64,000 nucleotides of DNA from a virus, in IMG/VR virus record IMGVR_UViG_3300025138_000014, positions 1-64,000 of that record; one strand, given 5' to 3'. This document shows positions 1 to 7,330 of the stretch, piece by piece. The notes under the pieces are model-generated. The model ran no database searches. It was not told the origin of the DNA and saw nothing but the letters and a program-made list of their open reading frames with translations. Position 1 is the first letter of the stretch; every line of letters begins with the position of its first letter. The position numbers and the translations under genes were made by a program.

Positions 1-49
1 TGCAAACAGTCTATTCTTATTCCTTGTTTAGGATTAGAGAAATGAGTAT

Positions 50-123
50 GTCGGTGAAGTGTTATGGTAGCACGTCAGTCTCCAAAACTGAAAGCCGGGG
101 TTCAACTCCCCGCACCGATGCCA
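50..123 (+). tRNA. tRNA-Trp (CCA anticodon)
   Basis: The segment folds as a complete 74-nt cloverleaf. The acceptor stem pairs gtcggtg with caccgat (first pair G-U). The five-base anticodon stem tcagt/actga holds the loop ctCCAaa. The T arm is cgggg-ttcaact-ccccg. The 3' CCA is encoded at 121-123. Anticodon CCA reads UGG, so this is a tryptophan tRNA. tRNA genes are common passengers of T4-like phages. Confidence 0.93.
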
Positions 124-127
124 AAAT
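115..127 (+). repeat. 13-bp direct repeat of the tRNA 3' end (copy 1)
   Basis: The tRNA 3' end plus four following bases, ccgatgccaaaat, recurs exactly at 232-244. The two copies bracket the small reading frame at 126-257. Such repeats can mark recombination or insertion at a tRNA 3' end, but a chance repeat is possible in AT-rich DNA. Confidence 0.6.
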
Positions 128-257
128 GAATAAAGAAGAACTTGATACAATACGAACTGCATACATTAGATTATATGGAGATCGTTGGAGACAACAGTTT
201 GCAAAGTATTATTGGTGTGTTTATGATGGGGCCGATGCCAAAATTAAATTAAATTAA
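126..257 (+). CDS. Possible 43-residue protein after tRNA-Trp
   Basis: A short ATG frame begins three bases after the tRNA CCA and runs to a TAA. The product is hydrophilic, with a Lys/Glu-rich start and a Trp/Tyr-rich middle (around WRQQFAKYYW), and I recognise no family. No clear ribosome binding site can exist independently of the tRNA, because the upstream bases are the tRNA itself. The same frame stays open upstream through the tRNA, which is fortuitous. The last residues are encoded by the second copy of the tRNA 3'-end repeat. It may be a real small phage gene or noise between tRNA and promoter; I lean slightly towards real because the composition is protein-like. Confidence 0.35.
   Translation: MNKEELDTIRTAYIRLYGDRWRQQFAKYYWCVYDGADAKIKLN
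232..244 (+). repeat. 13-bp direct repeat of the tRNA 3' end (copy 2)
   Basis: This is the second exact copy of ccgatgccaaaat, including an encoded CCA. No tRNA body lies in front of this copy, so it is either a remnant or a recombination footprint. Confidence 0.6.
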
Positions 258-270
258 TTGAATAAAGGGG

Positions 271-299
271 TTTACACTACCGACACTATAGTATAGAAT
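271..299 (+). promoter_or_regulatory. Sigma70-type promoter for the gene at 333
   Basis: TTTACA at 271-276 and TAGAAT at 294-299 are separated by 17 bp, close to the bacterial housekeeping consensus. The element lies 33 bp before the ATG at 333 and follows the tRNA region. It would let host polymerase transcribe the 333-2010 genes before late transcription starts. Confidence 0.6.
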
Positions 300-332
300 G
301 TTTATATCAGATAGAGAAAAGAGAGAGTAAAC

Positions 333-683
333 ATGAAAAGAGATCGTAGAACAAATACTTATACCGGCTACACTCAAGAAGCAGTAGTTGCTAAGTTTCA
401 AGATGCATACTCAGTCGGACATGTAGTTCGCTGGTTTTCAAATGCTCAAGTTCCTAACCCAGACATGATTGCAGACTGGTATGAAAATGATCTTATCTCT
501 CAAGAAGAACAAGTTTATTCTCTGACTATCCGAGATGAAGAGTTGTCTGCTTTTCTTAATGAATACATGGAAGCACAAGCTAATCGTAGCCCTGAACAAA
601 TCGCAGAAGAGCAAATGATGGCTAGAGATGCTTTTGGACCAGATGTAGCAGTTGTAAATGTAGTAACAGGAGAAACATTCTAA
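333..683 (+). CDS. Hypothetical protein (116 aa)
   Basis: I do not recognise this gene. The product is acidic and soluble with no membrane segment, and is probably mostly helical. The second half is rich in Glu, Ala and Met (EEQMMARDAF). The purine-rich stretch gagagag shortly before the ATG can act as a ribosome binding site. The stop overlaps the start of the next gene (TAATG), so it is translationally coupled to the 683-1780 gene and shares an operon with gp33. Its place in front of gp33 and gp32 suggests an early or middle role in replication or transcription rather than in the virion, but that is only context. Confidence 0.75.
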   Translation: MKRDRRTNTYTGYTQEAVVAKFQDAYSVGHVVRWFSNAQVPNPDMIADWYENDLISQEEQVYSLTIRDEELSAFLNEYMEAQANRSPEQIAEEQMMARDAFGPDVAVVNVVTGETF

Positions 684-1780
684 TGGCTAAAAAAATTAAA
701 AAGACTTTCGCCCGTCAACGTAAAACTGGTATCGGAGCTGCTCCTACAGACAGCTTTCATAAGTTCAATGATTATATCCGTATGGAAGTAGATAAGAAAG
801 AAATCGCTCAAGTCGTAAAAGCCTGGATTAAAGAAACCCAGACTAAAGAGGATCAGAAAACTATCTTTAGTGGCCCAGCTTGGATGTTTGAGAATGCACC
901 ACATATTGTTACTAATATTGTATGGGCTAAACTCGGCTTTGATTATCCTTCTAATTGGAATTCAGAGAAAGCATATGCTCGGTATATTAGTGAAGCAAAG
1001 CGTTGGGGTCTTATTAAGATAGAAGAACGTGGTGCACAAGATGATGTACCAGTTGCCAGTAGAACCCCTTCGGAAATCGCAGCAGAGAAATGTTCTGATT
1101 TCATTGCGGGCATTGAGGCTGAAGTAGATAACTGGAAAAACAGTGAAGCGTGTATCTATAGTAATCTGCAGAGTGCGGGTTCCCCAGTATCTACAGCACA
1201 CAAGATAGTGGCTTACTATAAGCCCCAGTGTGCAGAAATAGAAGAACTGATCAACGATAAGCCCGAGGATCTAGTAGAAGCATATGCTCATATGAGTAGA
1301 CCCGAGCAGAAGAAGTATGGTAAATTTCTCCAGTCAATTATAGACGCAGCCGATCGGTATCTGTCTAGTAAGAAAGCCACTCGGAAACCGCGGACCCCTG
1401 TAGTTAAGAGTGCTTTAAAGCAGACTGGCAAAGTACAGTATGAAGTTGAGAATAAGGAATTTCAGCTTACTTCTATTAACCCTATGCTGATCCCTGGTTC
1501 TTCCCGACTGCTTGTTTTCAATACTAAATATAAATTCGTTGCAGAGTATGTCTCTCACAGACCAAATGGTTTTGAGATTAAGGGTACTACTTTGCAGGGT
1601 TATGATGTAGAGCAATCTAGGGCTACAGCTCTCAGAAAGCCAACTGAATTCCTCAAGTCTTGTCTCAAGAAAACTGTAAAGCAGATAGACAAAGACTGGA
1701 GTGATCTAACTACAAAGAGCAGTGTGCCTAACGGTAGACTAAATAAAAACACAATCTTATTAAGAGTTATGGATAAATAA
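683..1780 (+). CDS. Conserved marine T4-like phage protein (365 aa)
   Basis: This is a soluble protein with a strongly basic N-terminus (AKKIKKTFARQRKTG), a helical middle, a Lys/Arg/Pro-rich linker around residues 228-240 (KKATRKPRTP), and a C-terminal domain of about 110 residues. The C-terminal pattern, with motifs such as SINPMLIPGSSRLLVFNTKY and ALRKPTEFL, looks familiar from uncharacterised conserved proteins of marine T4-like phages. Function is unknown. The basic ends and the neighbouring gp33 and gp32 genes suggest nucleic-acid work. T4 itself has gene 59 (helicase loader) near 33 and 32, but this protein is much longer and I see no basis for calling it gp59. Confidence 0.8.
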   Translation: MAKKIKKTFARQRKTGIGAAPTDSFHKFNDYIRMEVDKKEIAQVVKAWIKETQTKEDQKTIFSGPAWMFENAPHIVTNIVWAKLGFDYPSNWNSEKAYARYISEAKRWGLIKIEERGAQDDVPVASRTPSEIAAEKCSDFIAGIEAEVDNWKNSEACIYSNLQSAGSPVSTAHKIVAYYKPQCAEIEELINDKPEDLVEAYAHMSRPEQKKYGKFLQSIIDAADRYLSSKKATRKPRTPVVKSALKQTGKVQYEVENKEFQLTSINPMLIPGSSRLLVFNTKYKFVAEYVSHRPNGFEIKGTTLQGYDVEQSRATALRKPTEFLKSCLKKTVKQIDKDWSDLTTKSSVPNGRLNKNTILLRVMDK

Positions 1781-2010
1781 TGGTAGAAAAAGATTTTCTG
1801 TCAAAGGCCAAATTCTCTAAAATGGTAGAGAAGGAAGCCTTTGCAAAAAATATGAGTTACATGGATTCGATATTGTACAACTGTGAAAAGAATAATATTG
1901 AACCTGAGGACTCAAAGAAATTTCTCTCGAGTGTCATTCAAGAGAAACTTGAAGCAGAGGCGATGAATTTAAATTATATTCCTCGACAAAATACTTTGCC
2001 CTTTGACTGA
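1780..2010 (+). CDS. gp33: gp33-like late transcription coactivator
   Basis: In T4, gp33 bridges host RNA polymerase and the gp45 sliding clamp and, with sigma factor gp55, activates TATAAATA promoters. This 76-residue product is helical and charged. It ends with EAMNLNYIPRQNTLPFD, a short hydrophobic tail of the kind that binds sliding clamps, and it resembles the short gp33 of marine T4-like phages. The gene starts at the A of the previous stop codon and lies directly in front of gp32, matching the T4 neighbourhood of 33 and 32. T4 gp33 is longer (112 residues). The many TATAAATA boxes in this window need such a factor. Identification rests on context and the C-terminal tail. Confidence 0.65.
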   Translation: MVEKDFLSKAKFSKMVEKEAFAKNMSYMDSILYNCEKNNIEPEDSKKFLSSVIQEKLEAEAMNLNYIPRQNTLPFD

Positions 2011-2017
2011 TTTACTC

Positions 2018-2046
2018 TTTACAAATCGGTCAAATTATATTATAAT
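2018..2046 (+). promoter_or_regulatory. Strong sigma70-type promoter for gene 32
   Basis: TTTACA (2018-2023), a 17-bp spacer and a perfect TATAAT (2041-2046) lie just downstream of the gp33 stop. The leader runs about 45 bases to the gp32 ATG at 2097 and ends with an AAGGA-type ribosome binding site. A dedicated promoter fits the high gp32 level needed in T4-like replication. Confidence 0.75.
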
Positions 2047-2096
2047 ATACTACAGCTTATACAAAAACATATTACAGCAAATAAGGAAACATATAA

Positions 2097-2993
2097 ATGT
2101 CTTTTGCAAAACTAAAAACTAACCGAGATCAAATCTCTAAACTTATTCAGGCAGCAGAATCTGCTGGTGGTTCTGGAGAGAAGAAATCATATGGCGATGA
2201 TCGTCTATGGAAACCGACAGTAGATAAAGCAGGTAACGGGTATGCCGTTCTACGCTTTCTTCCAGCTACAGAAGGTTCTGAACTTCCATGGGTACGGTAC
2301 TGGGACCACGGATTTAAAGGACCAACTGGTCAGTGGTACATCGAGAAATCATTAACATCCATCGGCGGACAAGACCCTGTTGGTGAACTTAACTCTAAAC
2401 TATGGAACTCTGGTAACGATAAAGACAAAGAGACTGCCCGTAACCAGAAGCGTCGACTACACTATGTAGTAAATGCTTATATCGTATCTGATCCGAGTAA
2501 CCCTTCTCACGAAGGTAAAGTAATGCTTTATCAGTTCGGTAAGAAAATCTTTGACAAGATTATGGATCAAATGCAACCACAGTTTGCAGATGAAGAAGCC
2601 GTAAACCCATTTGATATGTGGGAAGGTTCGGACTTTAAACTCAAGATCCGCCAAGTAGAAGGTTATCGTAACTATGATAAGTCAGAATTTGCGAGCCAGA
2701 AGCCTTTGTCAGAATCAGATGAAACCCTAGAGAAAATATATGATAAGATGTATGACTTGACAGAGTTTACTGATGCCAAGAACTATAAGACGTATGAGGA
2801 ACTACAGACTAAATTGAATAGTGTTCTTCTGCTCAATACACCAAGTACATCAACAGCTGCTTATGTAGCACTAGATGAACCAGCCGAACCAGCTTTGGCT
2901 ATGGCAGCTCCAGTAACTGCAGAACAAATCTCAGAGACTGAAGACCCCGATGACACTATGAGTTATTTTGCGAAGCTAGCCGCTGACGAATAA
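2097..2993 (+). CDS. gp32: Single-stranded DNA-binding protein gp32
   Basis: gp32 coats ssDNA cooperatively during phage replication, recombination and repair. The product has 298 residues (T4: 301). It has the basic N-terminal self-interaction region (FAKLKTNRDQISKL), an OB-type core starting near WKPTVDKAGNGYAVLRFLP, the VRYWDHGFKGPTGQWYIEKS segment, and an acidic C-terminal tail (SETEDPDDTMSYFAKLAADE) like the protein-recruiting tail of T4. The Cys ligands that hold zinc in T4 gp32 are absent: the T4 CPVC stretch is replaced by DPVGE. It has its own sigma70 promoter and is followed by a strong hairpin terminator, so it is a single-gene transcription unit or the end of the 333 operon. Confidence 0.93.
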   Translation: MSFAKLKTNRDQISKLIQAAESAGGSGEKKSYGDDRLWKPTVDKAGNGYAVLRFLPATEGSELPWVRYWDHGFKGPTGQWYIEKSLTSIGGQDPVGELNSKLWNSGNDKDKETARNQKRRLHYVVNAYIVSDPSNPSHEGKVMLYQFGKKIFDKIMDQMQPQFADEEAVNPFDMWEGSDFKLKIRQVEGYRNYDKSEFASQKPLSESDETLEKIYDKMYDLTEFTDAKNYKTYEELQTKLNSVLLLNTPSTSTAAYVALDEPAEPALAMAAPVTAEQISETEDPDDTMSYFAKLAADE

Positions 2994-3007
2994 ACTTATA
3001 TAAAGAA

Positions 3008-3035
3008 TGAGGGGCATTAATTAGCCCCTCATTTT
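3008..3035. terminator. Bidirectional intrinsic terminator
   Basis: An eight-base-pair perfect stem, tgaggggc/gcccctca, with loop attaatta is followed by attttat on the + strand and by a T-rich stretch on the - strand. It sits between the convergent ends of gp32 (2993) and the tape-measure gene (3034), so it can stop transcription from both sides. Confidence 0.85.
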
Positions 3036-5040
3036 ATCCACCAAGACCTCTAGCCATATCGCCAGGCCACTGTGTAATACCATTTTTAAATACTCCACCT
3101 TGACCAGGGTAACCTTGATAGCCTCTAAATGCAGTAGACATACGTGAATTATTTAACACACTATTGTCTACCTGACTTGAAGAGTTGTCGGTATTAACTA
3201 TGTTTATTACAGGCGCCTGGCCGTTCATATTACCACCCATTAAATCTTCAGAAAGAGCGGCGGTCCGCCTAGCAATCATCATATCATTATCAGCTTTTCT
3301 CATTGCAGACATACCACGCATGCCGTTTAGTGCAGGATTTAATTTTCTTGATATTGAACCATCCTGCATTGCTTTAATACCATCAATGATCATGCTCTTA
3401 TCTTTATTCAATTCAAACTTTCGGTTTGATTCAAGCATATGCTCTTCCAAAGAATCGCCTATTCCCTTAGGTTCACTATTATCTCCAACGCCTGCCTTTG
3501 CAGGATTAAAGAATGATATGTTATTCTTTACCCAGTCTGGTAATATTCCAGCAAGTTTACTTTGTATGGTTGAAGATAACCCTTCCCAAGATGGAATGAA
3601 ATCCATAAACCATCCATAGAAATCACTAACCCAATCAGTTAGCATTGTTCCTATAGAGAACTCTTTACCGTCTGGTGTAGTAGGAGTTAAACCAGCCCAT
3701 GTAAATATTCCTTTAATCGCTCTTATAGCCATGTTTATCGGCATTAAGAATATATCAATGATACCAGCTGCTTTACCTGCACCATCCGAACCAGTAAACG
3801 TAGCAATCTTTTCATTGAACCATGTAGTAATAGCCTTTTTAGGATCTTTAAAGAATGTTACAATTTTATCAACGGCACTTCCTACGAATAAGAATAAGCC
3901 TTTTGTGATACCAGCTATACTTTTGGCAAAGCTAAAGTTTCCTAATTTAGCAGCTACAGCATTAGCCCAGTTTCCACTTCCCTCTATATACTTACCGTCT
4001 TTATCATATTTTGCTCCTTCGGCACCAAATGCATTTTTAATAATCCAAGAAACACCTGCTTTAAGAAAGTCAAATGGTGCTCCAAAGAATGAGCCTAGAA
4101 AAGCACCAACGCCGTCACCTAGTTTACCCAGCTGAGTTTCTTCTTCACTACCCGACCATGCTTTCCAACCGTCAAAGATAGAGATTAAGAATCCGATTGG
4201 TTTAAGTATTGCACCAAACTTACCTAAAATCTTTAGTGCTCCACCTGCACCTGCACCACCTAGTGTTTTAAACCATGAGAATACATAGCCAAATGTTCCT
4301 TTAGTTAAGTCTGCAGCAGCGTCTGTAACTCTTATTAGAGGACTTAACAATGAAGTAATAGCAGCTTTAACATTAGTAACAACTAATGGCATTCCTTTAG
4401 CTGCTCTCATTACACCATCTGGACCTCTTACTGGTAATGCTTTTCCAGTTATAGGATCCAAACCTAGCATCTTATAGAAACCACCACTAAAACCTTTGAA
4501 CCATGTGTTCATTTTACTTGTTAGCTGTGCAGTAAGTGGAACAGCTAACCTTCTTTGACCAGGGGCTCCGCCTATACGTTCTCCAGCTGGTCCTAATCTT
4601 GGATCAAGTCCTAGCTTACGAAAAAACTGTGCTCTAATATTAATAAACTTTTGATTGAGTGCTTTAGACCAACCGCCGAATGAATCAAGACTTTTAAGTG
4701 CTTTCAGTTCCCATCCTCTAAGGCCCATTGTAGCCGCAGTGATAGCAGCGAGACCTGCTGTAATAGTTCCGAGTCCAGCTGCTAAACCACCGAAACCTGC
4801 CATAGTGGCGAGACCGCCCATGCCGCCCGAACCATTTCTTGAACTACTATAACTCTGACCAGCTGCTCGGTTTGTACGACTTGCTTCTCGCGCATTCTCA
4901 GCTGCGTCAAGACGCCCACGTTCTATACTCTTAATAAACTTATTAAGTGCATCAGTGGTTTTTCTTTGGTCCTGATTACCCTCTTCCAACTTCTTAACTA
5001 CATCATTAAGTGTTAGAACTGCTCTTGTTCTGGATGCCAT
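3034..5040 (-). CDS. Probable tail tape-measure / hub protein (T4 gp29 analogue)
   Basis: This 668-residue protein has a charged coiled-coil-like N-terminus (residues 1-60), a Ser/Gly linker, then several long hydrophobic Ala/Gly-rich helices (for example near LATMAGFGGLAAGLGTITAG). The middle is rich in Phe/Trp amphipathic segments and the end is Gly/Asn-rich. Length (T4 gp29 is 590) and composition fit a tape measure that sets tail-tube length inside the tube. Position supports this strongly: it follows the gp26/frameshift tail-assembly chaperone pair, exactly where tape measures lie in many tailed phages. The ATG has an AAGGA ribosome binding site. No enzymatic domain is visible. It could be called a hub protein by T4 nomenclature. 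Confidence 0.65.
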   Translation of the reverse strand: MASRTRAVLTLNDVVKKLEEGNQDQRKTTDALNKFIKSIERGRLDAAENAREASRTNRAAGQSYSSSRNGSGGMGGLATMAGFGGLAAGLGTITAGLAAITAATMGLRGWELKALKSLDSFGGWSKALNQKFINIRAQFFRKLGLDPRLGPAGERIGGAPGQRRLAVPLTAQLTSKMNTWFKGFSGGFYKMLGLDPITGKALPVRGPDGVMRAAKGMPLVVTNVKAAITSLLSPLIRVTDAAADLTKGTFGYVFSWFKTLGGAGAGGALKILGKFGAILKPIGFLISIFDGWKAWSGSEEETQLGKLGDGVGAFLGSFFGAPFDFLKAGVSWIIKNAFGAEGAKYDKDGKYIEGSGNWANAVAAKLGNFSFAKSIAGITKGLFLFVGSAVDKIVTFFKDPKKAITTWFNEKIATFTGSDGAGKAAGIIDIFLMPINMAIRAIKGIFTWAGLTPTTPDGKEFSIGTMLTDWVSDFYGWFMDFIPSWEGLSSTIQSKLAGILPDWVKNNISFFNPAKAGVGDNSEPKGIGDSLEEHMLESNRKFELNKDKSMIIDGIKAMQDGSISRKLNPALNGMRGMSAMRKADNDMMIARRTAALSEDLMGGNMNGQAPVINIVNTDNSSSQVDNSVLNNSRMSTAFRGYQGYPGQGGVFKNGITQWPGDMARGLGG

Positions 5041-5057
5041 TTAGTTTCCTTATCAGT

Positions 5058-5258
5058 TTAACGGTTTCTAGCCGCCTGCTGCTCTTCTTGTAATTTCTTT
5101 TCCTTCAAGTGTTCAATTAAGAAAGTCATATATACTTCTTTCTCCCATGGTATAAGTCCGTCTATCTCAGTCAATGAATAATTATAATGATGTATTAAAG
5201 AAAAGTTTGTTTCATAATAATTTGATATATTGTTATGAGATAGACTTATTAGAAAAAA
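5058..5258 (-). CDS. gp51-like tail-assembly extension made by -1 frameshift from gp26
   Basis: In the -1 frame after the end of gp26 an open frame continues for about 64 codons, to a TAA at 5058-5060. It has no ATG of its own near the start; the only internal Met lies close to its C-terminus. The encoded segment includes NYYETNFSLIHHYNYSLTEI, then DGLIPWEKEVYMTFLIEHLK, and ends Arg-rich. The IPWE-x-E-x-Y pattern followed by a helix is what I expect of the short gp51-like proteins next to gp26 in marine T4-like phages and of frameshift products of tail chaperones. A slippery T TTT TTC sequence lies directly before the gp26 stop and leads into this frame, so it is most likely translated as a gp26 fusion. 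Confidence 0.7.
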   Translation of the reverse strand, partial: FFLISLSHNNISNYYETNFSLIHHYNYSLTEIDGLIPWEKEVYMTFLIEHLKEKKLQEEQQAARNR

Positions 5259-5974
5259 TTTTGCATACCCTCCAGTGTATGCTCATTCTTATGGCCACAA
5301 CTCTGGCACTCAAACTCTGCTTTATAAGTCATCTTTGGCATCTGTTCAACCCATTCTTGAATCTTTATAAACTGTGTGTTATTCATTGATTCAATAAATG
5401 CATTAATAGTTTCTACCGACTCGTGTTGAAATTCAATTCTTTCTTCATCAGTAATCAAAGTTTTTAATGAACTTCTAATAAGACCGAAAGCCTGTTCAGT
5501 AGAACTCTCCTCACCAACATCTTTCATAACTTGCATGACTTTAGTAAATGTAGGATATTCCATTTCAATAGAAATATTTTCATTTAATTTTATAGTCTTT
5601 TCATTATTATCCGTTTTTACATTATCAACCACAATAGTATCAAGAGGTATATTGTATTCAGTGGCATGCTTACAATCATTTGAGTTGCAAGATATATTTA
5701 CCTTTGCTGTTTCCCCTACTGACTTTGCTCTCAGTTGAGTAAAGAGATATTCAATATCAAAAGTTGCAAGTGACTGAACATTTAAATCATCTTGAACGCA
5801 CGCTTCGATAGTATCAATAACAGAGTTAAGAATTAATGCTGGGTCATTCGTTTCAATTGCCAACATCAATACCTTTTCTTCTTTAACTAGGAAAGGCCTA
5901 AACTTAATCGCTTTCCCTGTTGATGGTACTGTTAGTTCATATCTTGGTGAGTCATTTAGTTTTGGTAGTGCCAT
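5249..5974 (-). CDS. gp26: gp26-family baseplate hub / tail-assembly protein
   Basis: The 241-residue product begins with MALPKLNDSPRYELTVPSTG and continues with KFRPFLVKEEKVLMLAIET and ATFDIEYLFTQLRAKSVGE. These are typical of the T4 gp26 / T4-type baseplate protein family. Two Cys pairs (around C-x4-C near residue 100 and CQSCGH near the end) suggest a zinc-ribbon insertion. In T4, gp26 belongs to the central hub assembly pathway. The gene ends on a slippery heptamer with an open -1 frame beyond it, so two products are expected, the short gp26 and a gp26-51-like fusion, as with tail chaperones G/GT of lambda. A GGAG-type ribosome binding site precedes the ATG. Confidence 0.8.
   Translation of the reverse strand: MALPKLNDSPRYELTVPSTGKAIKFRPFLVKEEKVLMLAIETNDPALILNSVIDTIEACVQDDLNVQSLATFDIEYLFTQLRAKSVGETAKVNISCNSNDCKHATEYNIPLDTIVVDNVKTDNNEKTIKLNENISIEMEYPTFTKVMQVMKDVGEESSTEQAFGLIRSSLKTLITDEERIEFQHESVETINAFIESMNNTQFIKIQEWVEQMPKMTYKAEFECQSCGHKNEHTLEGMQNFF
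5252..5258 (-). other. Programmed -1 frameshift slippery heptamer T TTT TTC
   Basis: On the coding strand the gp26 end reads CAA AAT TTT TTC TAA. The bases TTTTTTC form a canonical X XXY YYZ slippery site in the gp26 zero frame, immediately before the stop codon. Slipping back one base gives TTT TTT CTA ATA and enters the downstream open frame. The stop next to the slip site would pause the ribosome and favour slippage. Confidence 0.7.
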
Positions 5975-5992
5975 AATTTACTCCACTTAGTG

Positions 5993-6733
5993 TTAAAATA
6001 ATCTGCTAGCTATTCCACCGATGGCTGCAGATAATAATGTATCTTTAATAGAACTTGACCCATCATTAGGAAAAGAACTTGTCCAGTGATCATAAGAAAA
6101 CTGTATGTTTAATTGTTGCTGGCCTTCACCAGTATTACTTAGCTGTATTGGATTCATAGTTGTCGGGAATGCATTATGTAAAGTACATTCGTAAACAATT
6201 TTATCTTTAGCCATAAAATTTAAATCTAACTCGCCTTGAGCAAAGTCAAATGGTCCGATTTTTGGTAATCTATTCTGTATCTCTGATGGTAATTTAGGTA
6301 CAGGAAATGCCTTCTTATATACTGGGATGCCTATACCTTTTTTCAGTTGTCTTATCTTTACTTGTCTTGCGTATCCATCGTTTCCACTCGTACCCTTTTT
6401 AAACATAACCTCATGAGTTATATCATCTCTCACTGTTGCTCTCATCCAATTTTCAAAGTATTTTTTTATCTGATAGTTATTAAGATTTAAAAATGTCGCT
6501 GATACATCTTCTTGCATATAACCATAAGCAACCTTTTTTGTTCTTAAACCTTCTTGCCTAATCTGTGTTGTAATCTGTTGGCCAGGTAATTGTATATCGG
6601 TACAAAGCATATCTAATTCTCTACCTCTGGCTGATGAGCCAAATCCTTCAGGTAATGTTACCCAATATAAATTGCTTTGTGCAAGTCCGCCACCTTTTGA
6701 CACTTGCGCTTTAAAGTCATCTATGCTAAACAT
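5993..6733 (-). CDS. Tail-tube-fold protein (gp19/gp54-like)
   Basis: The start is the ATG overlapping the previous stop (TAATG) at 6733; a longer frame upstream merely runs through the neighbouring gene. The 246-residue product begins MFSIDDFKAQVSKGG and has LDMLCTDIQLPGQQITT, VAYGYMQEDVSATFLNLN and KKYFENWM. This LPG ... DVSATF ... W arrangement is characteristic of myophage tail-tube proteins. In T4 the same fold occurs in tube protein gp19 and in baseplate/tube initiators gp48 and gp54. Because it is in a baseplate/hub operon with gp26 and a tape measure rather than next to a sheath gene, a gp54-like initiator role is more likely than the main tube. Confidence 0.65.
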   Translation of the reverse strand: MFSIDDFKAQVSKGGGLAQSNLYWVTLPEGFGSSARGRELDMLCTDIQLPGQQITTQIRQEGLRTKKVAYGYMQEDVSATFLNLNNYQIKKYFENWMRATVRDDITHEVMFKKGTSGNDGYARQVKIRQLKKGIGIPVYKKAFPVPKLPSEIQNRLPKIGPFDFAQGELDLNFMAKDKIVYECTLHNAFPTTMNPIQLSNTGEGQQQLNIQFSYDHWTSSFPNDGSSSIKDTLLSAAIGGIASRLF

Positions 6734-7317
6734 TAGATCATGCCTCTTGATTGTTTGTAAACGTAACCAGCTTTTTGTTTTTTCCACTGAGCAGTCGGAA
6801 GAAATGTAGCAATCTCCCAATCGTTGGCGGGTACTTTAGCAAAGCGTGACTTTACGTGTGGTGTTAAATAATGTTTGAAGCACGGAGCAAATAGTCTAAA
6901 CTTTGATGAACTCTTGATTAAGTCATAGCTCAATTTTAACCTAGTTGTATCGTTGTACTTATCGTTTGATTTTATTTCCAGAAGTTGATTTAAAAACTGT
7001 GCTCTCAGTATTGGTGGTAGGTAATGTAAGTTAAGACCATAGAATCCGCCTTTGGCCTTTTCAACCATAAAGATTAGAGGAAACGCATCATAGTACGGGA
7101 GTTTCTCTTTATGCTTTGGATCATAAAAGAACATATACATATGACCGACATAAGATCGGCCCTTTGTCTGTATATTATCCTCTTTCATTAATGCTGCCGG
7201 ATTAACTCTTGTCAACTTTTGCGCCTGCTTGCGAAACCACTCCCTGGACTCTGGTGTCCTAGGATTGATACCTGCTTTAAATGCAGCTGTGTTTATCTTT
7301 TTAAATATTTGGCTCAT
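6733..7317 (-). CDS. Conserved marine myovirus protein, tail region (194 aa)
   Basis: I recognise this type of protein as conserved in marine T4-like phages, without a firm function. Typical motifs are INPRTPESREWFRKQA near the N-terminus, then YVGHMYMFFYDPKHKEKLPYY, GGFYGLNLHYLPP and KFRLFAPCFKHYL. The protein is basic with no membrane segment or signal peptide. It lies between gp4 (head completion) and a tail-tube-like gene, all on the minus strand with 4-13 bp spacing or overlap, so a role in joining head and tail or in tail assembly is plausible. A TATAAATA box lies only a few bases upstream of its ATG, too close to give a normal leader. Confidence 0.7.
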   Translation of the reverse strand: MSQIFKKINTAAFKAGINPRTPESREWFRKQAQKLTRVNPAALMKEDNIQTKGRSYVGHMYMFFYDPKHKEKLPYYDAFPLIFMVEKAKGGFYGLNLHYLPPILRAQFLNQLLEIKSNDKYNDTTRLKLSYDLIKSSSKFRLFAPCFKHYLTPHVKSRFAKVPANDWEIATFLPTAQWKKQKAGYVYKQSRGMI

Positions 7318-7322
7318 AATTC

Positions 7323-7330
7323 TATTTATA
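7323..7330 (-). promoter_or_regulatory. Possible late promoter box (weak case)
   Basis: TATAAATA on the minus strand lies 5 bp before the ATG at 7317. A transcript from it would be almost leaderless for that gene, so it may serve downstream genes 6733-3034 or be coincidence in AT-rich DNA. Confidence 0.3.

Noticed and set aside
24-125. Open frame running through tRNA-Trp into the 126-257 frame
   Set aside because: The upstream part is the tRNA cloverleaf itself; only the ATG at 126 could be a sensible start.
3185-4135. Two plus-strand frames opposite the tape-measure gene
   Set aside because: They lack ribosome binding sites and domain features, and face the well-supported gene on the other strand.
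6734-6820. Upstream extension of the tail-tube-like protein to an ATG at 6820
   Set aside because: The extension lies wholly in the upstream gene and the ATG at 6733 (TAATG junction) begins the tube-like fold.
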